Below are positions 48,589 through 57,559 of a DNA stretch of 64,000 nucleotides, piece after piece. The position numbers were made by a program, and so were the translations under genes. The notes beneath the pieces are model-generated. The model saw nothing but the letters and a program-made list of their open reading frames with translations, was not told the origin of the DNA and searched no databases. Source of the stretch: Skermania sp. ID1734 (GTDB taxonomy: Bacteria > Actinomycetota > Actinomycetes > Mycobacteriales > Mycobacteriaceae); NCBI RefSeq assembly GCF_007489285.1, contig NZ_VLIY01000013.1, positions 1-64,000 of the forward strand. Direction: 5' to 3'. Every line of letters starts with the position of its first letter. Within the stretch, counting starts at the first letter, position 1.

Positions 48589-50579
48589 TTTCCGTTTTGA
48601 AAGCCGCGCCGAATGGCGCCGGGCGCGGTGGTGTCCCAGCCCTCGCGCTTGGCACGTTCCGACGACATCAGCTGCCAGGGCACACTCGTCACCATCACAC
48701 CGGGCTCGAACAACAGCCGGCCCTTGAGTCGCAGCGCGCTCTGATTGTGCAACAACTGTTCCCACCAGTGGCCCACCACGTATTCGGGAATGAAGACGGT
48801 GACCACGTCACGCGGGGAGTCTTTGCGCACCCTTTTGACGTAGTCCAGCACTGGCTTGGTGATCTCTCGATACGGCGACTCGATCACCTTCAGCGGCACC
48901 GAGATGTCGGACTCTTCCCACTCCTTGACGAGCTCGCGGGTATCGGGCTCGTCGACGTTGACCGTGATGGCCTCGAGGGTGTCCGGACGCGTGGCCCGGG
49001 CGTAGGCGAGCGCCCGCATGGTGGGCATGTGCAGCTTGGACACCAGCACGATCGAATGGGTCCGGCTCGGCAACACCCCGTCCCACTCGTGCTCGTCGAG
49101 TTCGCGGGCGACGCCGTCGTAGTGGCGGCGGATGGCGCGCATGAGCATGAAGATCGCGGCCATGGTGACGATCGCGATCCACGCTCCGGCCAGGAACTTG
49201 GTAATCAGCACGATCGTCAGCACGGTCGCCGTCATGGTGAGGCCGATGGCGTTGATCACCCGCGACCGCATCATCCGAATGCGCAGCGACGGGTCCTTCT
49301 CCGTCTTCAGCAGCCGGGTCCAGTGCCGGATCATCCCGGTCTGGCTGAGCACGAAGGACACGAACACGCCGACGATATAGAGCTGAATGAGCTTGGTCAC
49401 CTCGGCGCCGAACACCACAACGAAGGTGATCGCGGCGCCGGACAGGAACAGAATGCCGTTGCTGAAAGCCAACCGGTCACCGCGCGTGTGCAGTTGGCGT
49501 GGCAGGAAGCGGTTCTGCGCCAGCACTGACCCGAGCACGGGAAAACCGTTGAACGCCGTGTTGGCGGCCAGCACGAGGATCAGGGCGGTGACCACGGTGA
49601 TGAAGACGAAGCCGACCGGGAACCCGCGGAAAATGGCGTCCGCAAGCTGGGCGATCAGCGTCTTTTGCTGATAGTTCGCGGGCGCGCCGATCAGCTGGTT
49701 GGCCGGATCCTCGGCGATGATCACGCCCAGCTTTTCCGACAGCATGATGATGCCCATCAGCAGCACCACAGCGATGGAACCGAGCATGAGCAGCGTCGTG
49801 GCGGCGTTGCGGGACTTCGGTTTACGGAAGGCGGGCACCCCATTGCTGATGGCCTCCACACCGGTCAGCGCCGCACATCCGGACGAGAAGGCCCGCGCTA
49901 CCAGGAACACGAATGCGAAGCCGTACAGGCCCGAGTTCTCCGCCTTCAATTGGAAGTTCGCCGACTCCGCTTGCAGGTCGTCGCCGAGGATGAAAATCCG
50001 GAACGCGCCCCACGCCAGCATTCCGGCCATGCCGAAAATGAACGCGTAGGTAGGGATGGCGAAGGCGACCCCGGACTCCCTGATGCCGCGCAGATTCATG
50101 GCAGTGAGCAGGATGATCGCAGCCACCGCGAACAGCACCTTGTGGTCGGCCACGAACGGCACGGCCGAACCGATGTTGGACGCTGCCGAGGAGATCGATA
50201 CCGCGACCGTCAGCACATAGTCGACCAGCAAGGCACTGCCGACGACCAGACCGGCCGTGGGTCCCAGGTTGACCGTCGCAACCTCGAAATCACCGCCGCC
50301 GGACGGATATGCGTGCACATTCTGGCGGTAGCTGGCCACCACGACCGCCATCACCAGGCACACCGCCACACCGATCCACGGTGTGTAGACGTAGGCGGAA
50401 ACGCCGGACACCGAGAGGACCAGGAAGATTTCCTCCGGGGCATAAGCCACTGACGACATGGCGTCGGAAGCGAAAACCGGCAGCGCAATGCGCTTGGGGA
50501 GCAGGGTGTGGCCCAATCGGTCGCTGCGTTGCGGCCTCCCCACCAGCAGCCGCTTCGTCGCGGTCGTTAGCTTGGACAC
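48585..50579 (-). CDS. APC-family amino acid/cation permease
   Basis: The 664-residue membrane protein has about twelve helices, starting with PVFASDAMSSVAYAPEEIFLVLSV. That N-terminal block is typical of the potassium/amino-acid permease branch (KUP/KimA-like). A soluble C-terminal domain of about 200 residues follows (SIVLVSKLHMPTMRALAYAR, VVTVFIPEYVVGHWWEQLLHNQ). The gene is divergent from the two TrkA-type K+ regulators. That arrangement, and similarity to KimA-like transporters, makes K+ uptake a reasonable inference, although amino acid transport cannot be excluded. The start is GTG at 50579. Confidence 0.88.
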   Translation of the reverse strand: MSKLTTATKRLLVGRPQRSDRLGHTLLPKRIALPVFASDAMSSVAYAPEEIFLVLSVSGVSAYVYTPWIGVAVCLVMAVVVASYRQNVHAYPSGGGDFEVATVNLGPTAGLVVGSALLVDYVLTVAVSISSAASNIGSAVPFVADHKVLFAVAAIILLTAMNLRGIRESGVAFAIPTYAFIFGMAGMLAWGAFRIFILGDDLQAESANFQLKAENSGLYGFAFVFLVARAFSSGCAALTGVEAISNGVPAFRKPKSRNAATTLLMLGSIAVVLLMGIIMLSEKLGVIIAEDPANQLIGAPANYQQKTLIAQLADAIFRGFPVGFVFITVVTALILVLAANTAFNGFPVLGSVLAQNRFLPRQLHTRGDRLAFSNGILFLSGAAITFVVVFGAEVTKLIQLYIVGVFVSFVLSQTGMIRHWTRLLKTEKDPSLRIRMMRSRVINAIGLTMTATVLTIVLITKFLAGAWIAIVTMAAIFMLMRAIRRHYDGVARELDEHEWDGVLPSRTHSIVLVSKLHMPTMRALAYARATRPDTLEAITVNVDEPDTRELVKEWEESDISVPLKVIESPYREITKPVLDYVKRVRKDSPRDVVTVFIPEYVVGHWWEQLLHNQSALRLKGRLLFEPGVMVTSVPWQLMSSERAKREGWDTTAPGAIRRGFQNGK

Positions 50580-50635
50580 CCGGAAAGAGTAAGCCGTGCA
50601 GCTCCGAGCGCGCGGGGCGACCGTTGCTCCTCACC

Positions 50636-50681
50636 CCTGTGCGTGAATTTTCACCGCCCGCGGTGAAAATTCACGCACAGG
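50636..50681. repeat. perfect 46-bp palindrome between the permease and ceoB
   Basis: The left arm CCTGTGCGTGAATTTTCACCGC (22 bases) is followed by CC and the exact reverse complement GCGGTGAAAATTCACGCACAGG. It is 56 bases upstream of the permease GTG and 117 upstream of ceoB. Being between divergent starts, it is not a terminator of either gene; it could be an operator, an RNA element or a mobile repeat. Confidence 0.93.
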
Positions 50682-50798
50682 ATTTGGGCCAGACTTATGG
50701 GTCGTTCAACAAAGTGCACCGGATGGACGACGCACCGCGACGCTTCGGCGGTACGGTTCGACGGCAAGTATTGCGGGTGAGTCTTCAGTGAGGTCGAC

Positions 50799-51464
50799 GT
50801 GTACGTAGTCATCATGGGGTGCGGTCGAGTGGGGTCATCACTCGCCACATCCCTGGTCAGGATCGGCCATGAGGTCGCGATCATCGATCGCGACCAGAGC
50901 GCCTTCCTGCGCCTCGGGCCGGACTTTCCCGGTACCACCGTGGTCGGCATGGGCTTCGACCGCGACGTGCTGGTGAAGGCAGGCATCGAGAGCGCGGACG
51001 CGTTCGCCGCGGTGTCCTCCGGGGACAACTCGAACATCATTTCCGCCCGCGTCGCGCGGGAGGTGTTCGGCGTCGAGCGGGTGGTCGCGCGCATCTATGA
51101 TGCCAAGCGCGCCGCCGTCTACGAACGCCTCGGAATCCCCACCGTGCCGACTGTTCCCTGGACCACGGACCGGTTCCTGCAGCAGCTCATCTCCGACGGC
51201 GGCACCACCAAGTGGCGCGATCCGACCGGCGCAGTCGCCGTCGCCCAGTTGACTTTGCACGAGGACTGGATCGGTCACACCGTCACCGATCTCGAGCGCG
51301 CGACCAATTCGCGGGTAGCGTTCATGATCCGCTTCGGCGACGGTCTGTTGCCGGACCGGAAGACGGTGATCCAGGCAGAAGACACCGTGTACATCGCCGC
51401 GGTATCCGGCACCGTCGGCGAGGCGGTTGCGCTGGCCGGCAACCCGCCGCCCGCGGAGGACTGA
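50799..51464 (+). CDS. ceoB: TrkA-type K+ uptake regulatory protein (CeoB)
   Basis: The 221-residue protein has an N-terminal RCK/TrkA-N Rossmann domain, VVIMGCGRVGSSLATSLVRIG, with an Asp-containing VAIIDRD that predicts NAD binding, and a C-terminal TrkA-C domain (VAQLTLHEDWIGHTVTDLER). Such proteins gate K+ channels or transporters in response to nucleotides. The start is GTG. The second TrkA gene follows after 42 bases, and the divergent permease is a likely partner. Confidence 0.92.
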   Translation: MYVVIMGCGRVGSSLATSLVRIGHEVAIIDRDQSAFLRLGPDFPGTTVVGMGFDRDVLVKAGIESADAFAAVSSGDNSNIISARVAREVFGVERVVARIYDAKRAAVYERLGIPTVPTVPWTTDRFLQQLISDGGTTKWRDPTGAVAVAQLTLHEDWIGHTVTDLERATNSRVAFMIRFGDGLLPDRKTVIQAEDTVYIAAVSGTVGEAVALAGNPPPAED

Positions 51465-51506
51465 CGTGCACATCTCGACCCTTCGGACGGCATGGAGTAA
51501 GGACCA

Positions 51507-52163
51507 ATGAAAGTCGCTGTAGCCGGAGCCGGCGCCGTGGGGCGCTCGATCGCCCGAGAACTGGTGCGGGGCGAGCACGAAGTCATGCTGCTCGAGCGCC
51601 AGATCGAGCACGTCGACCGCACCGCCATTCCGGAGGCGACGTGGGTGCATGCCGACGCCTGCGAACTCTCGTCACTGGAAAATGCACAGCTCGAGACCTG
51701 CGACGTGGTGATCGCGGCGACCGGCGACGACAAGGTCAACCTGGTGCTGAGCCTGCTGGCCAAGACCGAATTCGGCATTCGTCGCGTCGTGGCCCGCGTC
51801 AACGATCCGCGCAACGAGTGGCTCTTCGACCAGTCGTGGGGTGTCGATGTGGCCGTGTCGACTCCGCGCATTCTGGCCTCGCTGGTCGAGGAGGCGGTGT
51901 CGGTGGGCGACCTCGTCCGGCTGATGACGCTGCGTCAGGGGCAGGCCAACCTGGTGGAGATCACGCTGCCGCCCGACACCGCGCTGGCCGGCAAGGCCGT
52001 GCGCAAGCTGGAGTTACCCCGGGATGCCGCACTCGTGACGATCCTGCGCGGCGGACGGGTGATCGTTCCGCAGCCCGATGACCCGCTCGAAGGCGGCGAC
52101 GAATTGCTTTTCGTGGCTGGTGCGGACGTCGAGGAAGAGCTGCGCACGGCAGTCGATCTCTGA
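51507..52163 (+). CDS. ceoC: TrkA-type K+ uptake regulatory protein (CeoC)
   Basis: The 218-residue protein repeats the architecture of ceoB: TrkA-N (VAVAGAGAVGRSIARELVRG, with Glu at the end of strand 2 in VMLLERQ) and TrkA-C (LVEITLPPDTALAGKAVRKLEL). The two probably form a heteromeric RCK assembly. AGTAAGGACCA precedes the ATG. Its stop lies directly against the stop of the convergent DUF3159 gene, with no intergenic base. Confidence 0.92.
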   Translation: MKVAVAGAGAVGRSIARELVRGEHEVMLLERQIEHVDRTAIPEATWVHADACELSSLENAQLETCDVVIAATGDDKVNLVLSLLAKTEFGIRRVVARVNDPRNEWLFDQSWGVDVAVSTPRILASLVEEAVSVGDLVRLMTLRQGQANLVEITLPPDTALAGKAVRKLELPRDAALVTILRGGRVIVPQPDDPLEGGDELLFVAGADVEEELRTAVDL

Positions 52164-52838
52164 TTAGGCGGGCGCGTCCTCCTGGCGGGACGGCTGCTCG
52201 TCGTCGGCAACCTCATCGGACTCGTCGGGCTCGCGCGGCACGGCCGATTCGGCGCGGCGTACCGCCCACACGGTCACCAGGAGGGCCAGGGCGGCGAGCG
52301 GCCAGCCCATGACGATCCGGGCGAAGGCCAGCCACCCCGTGCGGTCGGTGTCGTAGAGCTGCGACTGCACCAGGTAGCGGGCCGCGAACACGAGCACCCA
52401 GGCCGCGGTGGCCAGGTCGTAGGCGAGCAACGCCTTGCGATAGCGCCGCCACGAGTTGCCGTCGCCGTTAAGCGTTCCCCAGATCACGCCGACCAGCGGC
52501 CAGCGCACGGCGATGGAGGCCACGAACACTGCCCCGTAGACCAGGCTTGTATAGATGCCGAACAGGAAATAGCCCTTGGCACTTCCGGTGCGGTAGGCGA
52601 TGAACGCGCAGAGCGCGACCCCGAACAGCCCGGAAATCGCGGGCTGCACCGGGCCCCGGCGCACCAGCCGGAAGATCAGAATCGCCACCGCGACGCCCAG
52701 CGCGGACCAGATCGCGGCCGTCAGCCCCCACACGCCGTTGACCGGCACGAAAACCAGGATGGGCAGCGTCGAATACACGAGTCCGCTGACGCCGCCCAAC
52801 TTGGCCAGCAGCGTTTCGGGCTGTTGATTACCGGTCAC
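52164..52838 (-). CDS. DUF3159 membrane protein
   Basis: The 224-residue protein has about five to six hydrophobic helices (for example YSTLPILVFVPVNGVWGL, PAISGLFGVALCAFIAY and AALALLVTVWAVRRA) and an acidic C-terminal tail. The RRGPVQPAISGL and GDGNSWRRYRKALLAYDL blocks match DUF3159, the Rv2693c family of unknown role in actinobacteria. The GTG at 52838 starts the frame. The OB-fold gene precedes it on the same strand by 39 bases. Confidence 0.88.
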   Translation of the reverse strand: MTGNQQPETLLAKLGGVSGLVYSTLPILVFVPVNGVWGLTAAIWSALGVAVAILIFRLVRRGPVQPAISGLFGVALCAFIAYRTGSAKGYFLFGIYTSLVYGAVFVASIAVRWPLVGVIWGTLNGDGNSWRRYRKALLAYDLATAAWVLVFAARYLVQSQLYDTDRTGWLAFARIVMGWPLAALALLVTVWAVRRAESAVPREPDESDEVADDEQPSRQEDAPA

Positions 52839-52877
52839 CTCAACGAGACTGCCACACCGGGCGCACAGCGCTTCTCG

Positions 52878-53258
52878 CTAAGAGGACTCGCGCAGTTCGT
52901 AGTACGGGTTGTAGATCACCTTGCCGCCGCCCTCGCGCTCGCCCACGCGGCCGCGGACCATGAGCGTTTTGCCCGGAGCGATCCCCGGGATCTTGCGGCG
53001 CCCGATCCACACGAGCGTCACCGAATCGGTGCCATCGAAGAACTCAGCTTCCATGGCGGCGCCTGCCGCCTTCGGACATGCCTCCACGCTGCGTAGCCGG
53101 CCGAGCATGGTGACTTCCTCGCCTCGGCAACACTCGGAAGCCCGCTTTGCCCCGGAGGCGGTCGCGGATTCGGCCATCTCCTCGGCATCGAGTCGCTCGA
53201 CGTCCTCGGTTAGCTTTCGCGTCAGCCGACGGAAATAGCCTGTCGCTGCGGATGCCAT
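52878..53258 (-). CDS. OB-fold nucleic-acid-binding domain protein
   Basis: The 126-residue protein begins with a helical segment (FRRLTRKLTEDVERLDAEE) followed by an OB-fold of the tRNA-anticodon/RecG type. Key blocks are VTMLGRLRSVEACP, AEFFDGTDSVTLVWIGRRKIPGI (strands 2-3) and GKTLMVRGRVGEREGGGKVIYNPYYEL at the end. It matches the Rv2694c position. The RNA or DNA target is unknown. Probable co-transcription with DUF3159 follows from the short gap. Confidence 0.87.
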   Translation of the reverse strand: MASAATGYFRRLTRKLTEDVERLDAEEMAESATASGAKRASECCRGEEVTMLGRLRSVEACPKAAGAAMEAEFFDGTDSVTLVWIGRRKIPGIAPGKTLMVRGRVGEREGGGKVIYNPYYELRESS

Positions 53259-53435
53259 CGTGTGCTCCTCAACATTGGGGGTCCCGCATGGGGTAACTCG
53301 TCGGCATACCGGGGCCTCTGACCGCCACTGTAGACCTATCGCCTGGACCTAACCACATGTAACAGTGTGGTCCGCACCGCACTCCCGCGCGTCTCGTTCA
53401 GCGGGAAAAACCGCCGGTTACGGCAGAATTCGAGG

Positions 53436-54134
53436 ATGCCCTTGCCGGGAACCGCAAAGATTGCTGTCGTACTGCCGGGAACCGGCTCCGATGCCGATTT
53501 CGCCCGGCGCGCCTTCACCCGCGCGTGCACCGCGATCGGCGTGGAAACCGTCGCCGTCGAACCGGACGCGGCAGGCATCGTCGCCGGCTATAGAGCCGCG
53601 CTCGATCGGGCCGCAACTGCCGGGCCGATCCTGGCCGGCGGTATTTCCATCGGCGCCGCGGTCGCAGTAGACTGGGCGCGCCGCCACCCCGGCGCGGCAT
53701 GCGGCGTGCTGGCCGCGCTTCCCGCGTGGACCGGCAAGGCCAATGGCGCCCCGGCCGCACTGAGCGCGGCGCTGACCGCCACCAAGCTGCGCGAAGAAGG
53801 GCTCGATGCCACGATCGCGCACATGCGCGCGTCGAGCCCGGAATGGCTTGCCGACGCTCTCGAACAGTCCTGGCGGTCGCAGTGGCCGGATCTGCCCGAC
53901 GCGCTGGACGAAGCCGCGAACTACGTCAGCCCGACCGTGGAAGAGCTTGCCGCGCTGGACGTTCCGGTAGGCCTGGTCGGCGCGGTCGATGACCCGATCC
54001 ACCCGCTGACGGTCGCGCAGCGGTGGGTGCAGTTGCTGCCCAACGCCGCACTGCACACCGTCCGGTTGGCCGATATCGGCGCGGACCCCGCGGTAGTGGG
54101 CTTCGAGGCAGTCCGCGCGCTCGCGGCGTGTTAG
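53436..54134 (+). CDS. alpha/beta hydrolase (Rv2695-like)
   Basis: The 232-residue protein has the nucleophile Ser in LAGGISIGAAVAVDW, and an Asp in GLVGAVDDPIHPL that could be the acid. A His at the end of the fold (NAALHTVRLADIG) could complete the triad. The ATG at 53436 (MPLPGTAKIAVVLPG) gives the family's normal N-terminus. Its stop TAG lies inside the left arm of a terminator palindrome shared with the convergent DUF3710 gene. The substrate is unknown. Confidence 0.83.
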   Translation: MPLPGTAKIAVVLPGTGSDADFARRAFTRACTAIGVETVAVEPDAAGIVAGYRAALDRAATAGPILAGGISIGAAVAVDWARRHPGAACGVLAALPAWTGKANGAPAALSAALTATKLREEGLDATIAHMRASSPEWLADALEQSWRSQWPDLPDALDEAANYVSPTVEELAALDVPVGLVGAVDDPIHPLTVAQRWVQLLPNAALHTVRLADIGADPAVVGFEAVRALAAC

Positions 54135-54160
54135 TGCCCCTTCAACTGACGGGGCACTAA
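54131..54160. terminator. bidirectional terminator carrying both stop codons
   Basis: TTAGTGCCCC and GGGGCACTAA form a perfect 10-bp stem around a 10-base loop. The TAG of the hydrolase (54132-54134) and the TAG of DUF3710 (54159-54157) are symmetrically embedded in the two arms. The stem lacks a clear U-run, so termination strength is uncertain. Confidence 0.65.
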
Positions 54161-54957
54161 CGGCCGAGTTGCTGCATTGCCGAGCCGCCGGCGCCACGAC
54201 GCTGCCGGTGCCGGCCCGGGGTCTCCTGCTCTGGTTCCGGTTCTGCGGCCGGAGCTTCCTGTCCTGACTGCCCCTGCATCTGGGCAAGCTGTTGCTGCTG
54301 GGCCGCCGCCACCTGCTCGGCGAGAGCCTGCGGCAACTGCACCGGCAATGGAGTGCGCACCGGATGCGGCTCACTGCCGCGCCGCACGACGGTTTCGGTC
54401 AAGACTGCACGGGAAAGAACGGTGAGCGGCGCGTCCTCGGCCGTCGCGCCTGCCGGACCGGCGGCCACCAGGCGCACCATCCAGCGGTAGCCATCGACGC
54501 CGATGAACCGCAGACTCGCGCCCTGGGTCTCGGTGACGACCTCGCGGCCCCATGGCCCGGTTTCGATACTCACCGGGGCGTTGTCGTTGCGCAGCGACTC
54601 GGCCAGATCGGCGGTTACCTCACGCCATTGGCCTGGAGACTTGGGGGCCGCGTACGCCGCCACGGTGATCCGGCCGTGCTCGGTGACCAGGTGGACGTTC
54701 TGCGGGCTGCCGTCCGGGGCCATTTCCACCTGCAACTGCGAGCCCGGCGGCACAGGCAAGAGCACGGAACCGAGATCCAGCCGCTGCTCCAACGTCGCGG
54801 GATCCGACACGTCGTCGATGTCGTAGGGGCCGCCGTCAGTCGTCGGCATAGCGTCTTCGGCGGCGTCGTCGATTTCCGCGGTCTCCGGCGTGACCGCAGC
54901 TTCGGCTGTGGAGTCCTGTAGGTCTTCGGTGCGCGACTTGCGCCTCTTGCCGAACAT
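54157..54957 (-). CDS. DUF3710 family protein
   Basis: The 266-residue protein has an acidic N-terminal region (residues about 10-45), a central domain with LGSVLLPVPPGSQLQVEM and VDGYRWMVRLVAAGPAG, and a Gln/Glu/Pro-rich C-terminal tail. It matches DUF3710 (Rv2696c), of unknown function, always adjacent to dut. AAGGAG lies 12 bases before the ATG at 54957. The dut stop is 14 bases upstream, so the two form an operon. Confidence 0.88.
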   Translation of the reverse strand: MFGKRRKSRTEDLQDSTAEAAVTPETAEIDDAAEDAMPTTDGGPYDIDDVSDPATLEQRLDLGSVLLPVPPGSQLQVEMAPDGSPQNVHLVTEHGRITVAAYAAPKSPGQWREVTADLAESLRNDNAPVSIETGPWGREVVTETQGASLRFIGVDGYRWMVRLVAAGPAGATAEDAPLTVLSRAVLTETVVRRGSEPHPVRTPLPVQLPQALAEQVAAAQQQQLAQMQGQSGQEAPAAEPEPEQETPGRHRQRRGAGGSAMQQLGR

Positions 54958-54971
54958 GTTCGCCCGCTCCT

Positions 54972-55475
54972 TCAACGTCCCGGCGTGCTGGTCGCCGCGG
55001 CCGACGCAGAGCTCGCACCGGTCAGGCTCGCATGTCCGCCACTGGACCCGTATCCACCCGCGCCACGGGTGGTCTCATCGAGTTCCTCGACCTCGAGGAA
55101 GTCGACGAGTTCCACCTGCTGCACCACCAACTGCGCAATTCGGTCACCGCGACGCAGATGCACGGCGGTGTGCAGGTCGTGGTTGATCAAGCACACCTTG
55201 ATTTCCCCGCGATAGCCGGCGTCGATGGTGCCCGGTGTATTCACTACGGACAGACCGGTTTTCGCGGCCAGGCCAGAACGGGGATGCACCAGGCCCACAG
55301 TGCCGACCGGCAGCGCGACAGCGATGCCGGTACCGACCAGGACGCGCTCCCCCGGCGCGATGACAACGTCGGCGGTGGTGCACAGGTCCACGCCTGCGTC
55401 GCCGTCGTGCGCCCGGCGCGGGACGGCGATGCCAGGATCGAGGCGTTTGAGGGCTATCGGTGGTAATCCGCTCAC
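54972..55475 (-). CDS. dut: deoxyuridine 5'-triphosphate nucleotidohydrolase
   Basis: The 167-residue trimeric dUTPase keeps uracil out of DNA and supplies dUMP. The five motifs are visible: [22 protein letters not shown] with the substrate-binding Ser and Arg, [23 protein letters not shown] and the C-terminal lid [11 protein letters not shown]. The lid normally has Phe where Tyr appears here. The C-terminus beyond it is Ala/Ser rich. The start is GTG at 55475 after GGAGCAC. Confidence 0.95.
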   Translation of the reverse strand: MSGLPPIALKRLDPGIAVPRRAHDGDAGVDLCTTADVVIAPGERVLVGTGIAVALPVGTVGLVHPRSGLAAKTGLSVVNTPGTIDAGYRGEIKVCLINHDLHTAVHLRRGDRIAQLVVQQVELVDFLEVEELDETTRGAGGYGSSGGHASLTGASSASAAATSTPGR

Positions 55476-55565
55476 GTGCTCCGAGACTACGCGTCACCAG
55501 CCCGGTCATCGCGGGCAACTGCCGCGTTTGTCAGGTCCGGACCAGCCACTGGTTACGCTTAAGCG

Positions 55566-56087
55566 GTGTCACAACGATCGCAGTCGCCGGCCCGCAACAG
55601 CAATGGCGGGGGATCCGGCGTGATCTATTCGGAACGCCTCGGCGTGCCGCTGTGGTGGTGGCCCGTGGCGGTGGCGATCACGTTCCTGCTCGCCGCCGAG
55701 ATCCACATGGGCGCGCCCGGCATCCGTGCGTGGCTGCCCTACGTGGTGCTGCTGCCCTTGCCGGTGTGGGCGCTGTTGTGGCTGGGCCGCATTCGAGTGG
55801 AGGTGACCGCCGCTGATTCGCAGACGCCGGCGGAGTTGCGGGTGGGACGTGCACACCTACCGCTGGAACTGATCTCACGCGGCGGTGCCGTGCCACGCAC
55901 CGCCAAGTCGGCGGCCATGGGACGCCAGCTAGACCCGATGGCTTTTGTCGTCCATCGTCCATGGGTGGCGGAAATGGCGTTGGTGGTGTTGAACGACCCA
56001 GACGATCCCACGCCGTACTGGTTGATCAGCACTCGCAAGCCCGCGCAGCTACTCGCTGCCCTGGGACTGGAACCGTCCCAGGGCTAG
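55566..56087 (+). CDS. DUF3093 membrane protein
   Basis: The 173-residue protein has two N-terminal membrane helices (VPLWWWPVAVAITFLLAAEI and WLPYVVLLPLPVWALLWLG). A soluble domain follows, with VGRAHLPLELI, VHRPWVAEMALVVL and PYWLISTRKPAQLLAAL. It matches DUF3093 (Rv2698), unknown function, divergent from dut with 90 bases between the starts. The start is GTG at 55566. It ends 27 bases before the convergent DUF4193 gene. Confidence 0.88.
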   Translation: MSQRSQSPARNSNGGGSGVIYSERLGVPLWWWPVAVAITFLLAAEIHMGAPGIRAWLPYVVLLPLPVWALLWLGRIRVEVTAADSQTPAELRVGRAHLPLELISRGGAVPRTAKSAAMGRQLDPMAFVVHRPWVAEMALVVLNDPDDPTPYWLISTRKPAQLLAALGLEPSQG

Positions 56088-56114
56088 CGGCTAGCACCTC
56101 GGCTGCGCCACGCC

Positions 56115-56417
56115 TCAGGCGGCGCAGTCCATGCAGATCATTCGCCCGTTGGCGGAACTCGCCAACCGGCTCCGGTGGTGTACCAAGAAGCAGCTCGAAC
56201 AGGTGAACTCGTCGGCCTGCTTCGGCAACACCCGAACCGAAAGCTCTTCACCCGACAGGTCTGCGCCGGGCAGCTCGAAAGACTCTGCAGTATCTGACTC
56301 ATCAACGTCCACGACTGCGGACTGTGAGTCGTTGCGCCGCGACTTCAACTCCTCCAGCGAATCCTCGGAGACGTCGTCGGAGTCGGAACGCCGCGGTGCG
56401 TCGTAGTCGGTTGCCAT
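56115..56417 (-). CDS. DUF4193 family protein
   Basis: The 100-residue acidic protein starts MATDYDAPRRSDSDDVSED after GAGGGGAAGACGAG. It ends with two CxxC pairs, FTCSSCFLVHHRSRLA and ICMDCAA, that form a probable zinc ribbon. It matches DUF4193 (Rv2699c), conserved throughout the mycolata but of unknown function. RNA polymerase-associated roles have been suggested for small zinc proteins of this kind; nothing here proves it. Confidence 0.88.
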   Translation of the reverse strand: MATDYDAPRRSDSDDVSEDSLEELKSRRNDSQSAVVDVDESDTAESFELPGADLSGEELSVRVLPKQADEFTCSSCFLVHHRSRLASSANGRMICMDCAA

Positions 56418-56864
56418 CTCGTCTTCCCCTCGTCCCTCACTCATATAGCCCGGTCCGGCGACCGCTCGAACGCCGATCGTTCGAGCCGGTCCGCCGCACC
56501 GCCGGTGGTGCAAAACGCGCCCGCGCAAGCCTTAACGCATAACCCGGCCAGAAAATGCCCGGGCAGACGCCTCAGCAAACGCCCCAGAGACATCGCGTTG
56601 CACCTGCGCACGACACTCTCCGCCGACCACCGAGTGATACCCGAATGATCGGTCTGGGCCGCCAGACAATAGCGGACGAAAGCCGCAAGAGCGCAATTAA
56701 TACCCAATTGATCCGAAACTGTCTGCGAATCGCAACCAACAACCGGCCACTCACAAACATTCCAGTACGTGGCGACGACATCGATGCGCCTGGCGCGTGC
56801 CACCGCCCCGACGCCGCGGCCGCCAACTAGAGTGGTCAGCGCCTAAGTCGCGAAAGGGGCGCTC
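56418..56864. other. 447-base divergent intergenic region between DUF4193 and cei
   Basis: No gene with credible similarity is found here. The stretch includes an AT-richer part around 56690-56760 (GCAATTAATACCCAATTGAT) in an otherwise GC-rich setting. It must contain the promoters of the two outward-facing genes. I cannot point to convincing -35/-10 pairs, a riboswitch or a terminator. Confidence 0.5.
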
Positions 56865-57551
56865 GTGGTCTCACTTATCACCGACGGTAGCTCGACCGAT
56901 TCGCGCGGCAACCCCTATCCGCACCGCCGCCCCACCCCATGGTTGGTGACTGTCGGGGTCCTGATCCTCATCGGCGGCGTCGTTTGGATCAAGGTCTTCA
57001 CCACCAGTGACGCCAGCACGGCGCCCATGGATTGCAACAGCCCCGCGGTCAATGCCATGAACACGTCGGGGGCGCCCACCGCCGCGCCGCTCGGCGAACG
57101 AGTCGGCGAGTCGCGCATTTCCGATGTTCAACCGGCTCCACTCTCGGCCACCCGGGTGCGGGTCTTCAACGCCAACGGCCAACGCGGGCAGGCCGCGCAC
57201 GTGGCGGCGCAGCTGAGCGACTACGGATTCGCCAGCGCCCCCGGCGTGCAGGTAGGAAACGACCCCGTCTACGTCGACCAGAACATGCAATGCTCGGGCC
57301 AGATCCGCTTCGGACCGAACGGGCGCGCCGCGGCCGCGACCGTGCAGCTGGTGGCGCCCTGCGCAGAGCTGATCGAGGATCAGCGGCAAGACGACACGGT
57401 CGATCTGGCGCTGGGCACGTACTTCACCGACATCCAGCCCAACGCCAACGCCGAAGAAGTGCTGCGGGCGCTGAAGGACCCGTCGCCGGATGGCACTCCC
57501 GCACCGCTGGACAGCAAGCTGCTGCAAGCCGCGCGCACAGCGAAGTGCTGA
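56865..57551 (+). CDS. cei: envelope integrity protein Cei (LytR_C domain)
   Basis: The 228-residue protein has one membrane helix near residues 26-46 (PWLVTVGVLILIGGVVWIKV) and a periplasmic LytR_C-type domain (ATRVRVFNANGQRGQAAHVA and ALGTYFTDIQPNANAEEVL). In mycobacteria the corresponding Rv2700 is required for normal cell envelope integrity and virulence. AAAGGGG lies seven bases before the GTG at 56865. It ends eight bases from the convergent suhB. Confidence 0.88.
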   Translation: MVSLITDGSSTDSRGNPYPHRRPTPWLVTVGVLILIGGVVWIKVFTTSDASTAPMDCNSPAVNAMNTSGAPTAAPLGERVGESRISDVQPAPLSATRVRVFNANGQRGQAAHVAAQLSDYGFASAPGVQVGNDPVYVDQNMQCSGQIRFGPNGRAAAATVQLVAPCAELIEDQRQDDTVDLALGTYFTDIQPNANAEEVLRALKDPSPDGTPAPLDSKLLQAARTAKC

Positions 57552-57559
57552 TCAGGTAG

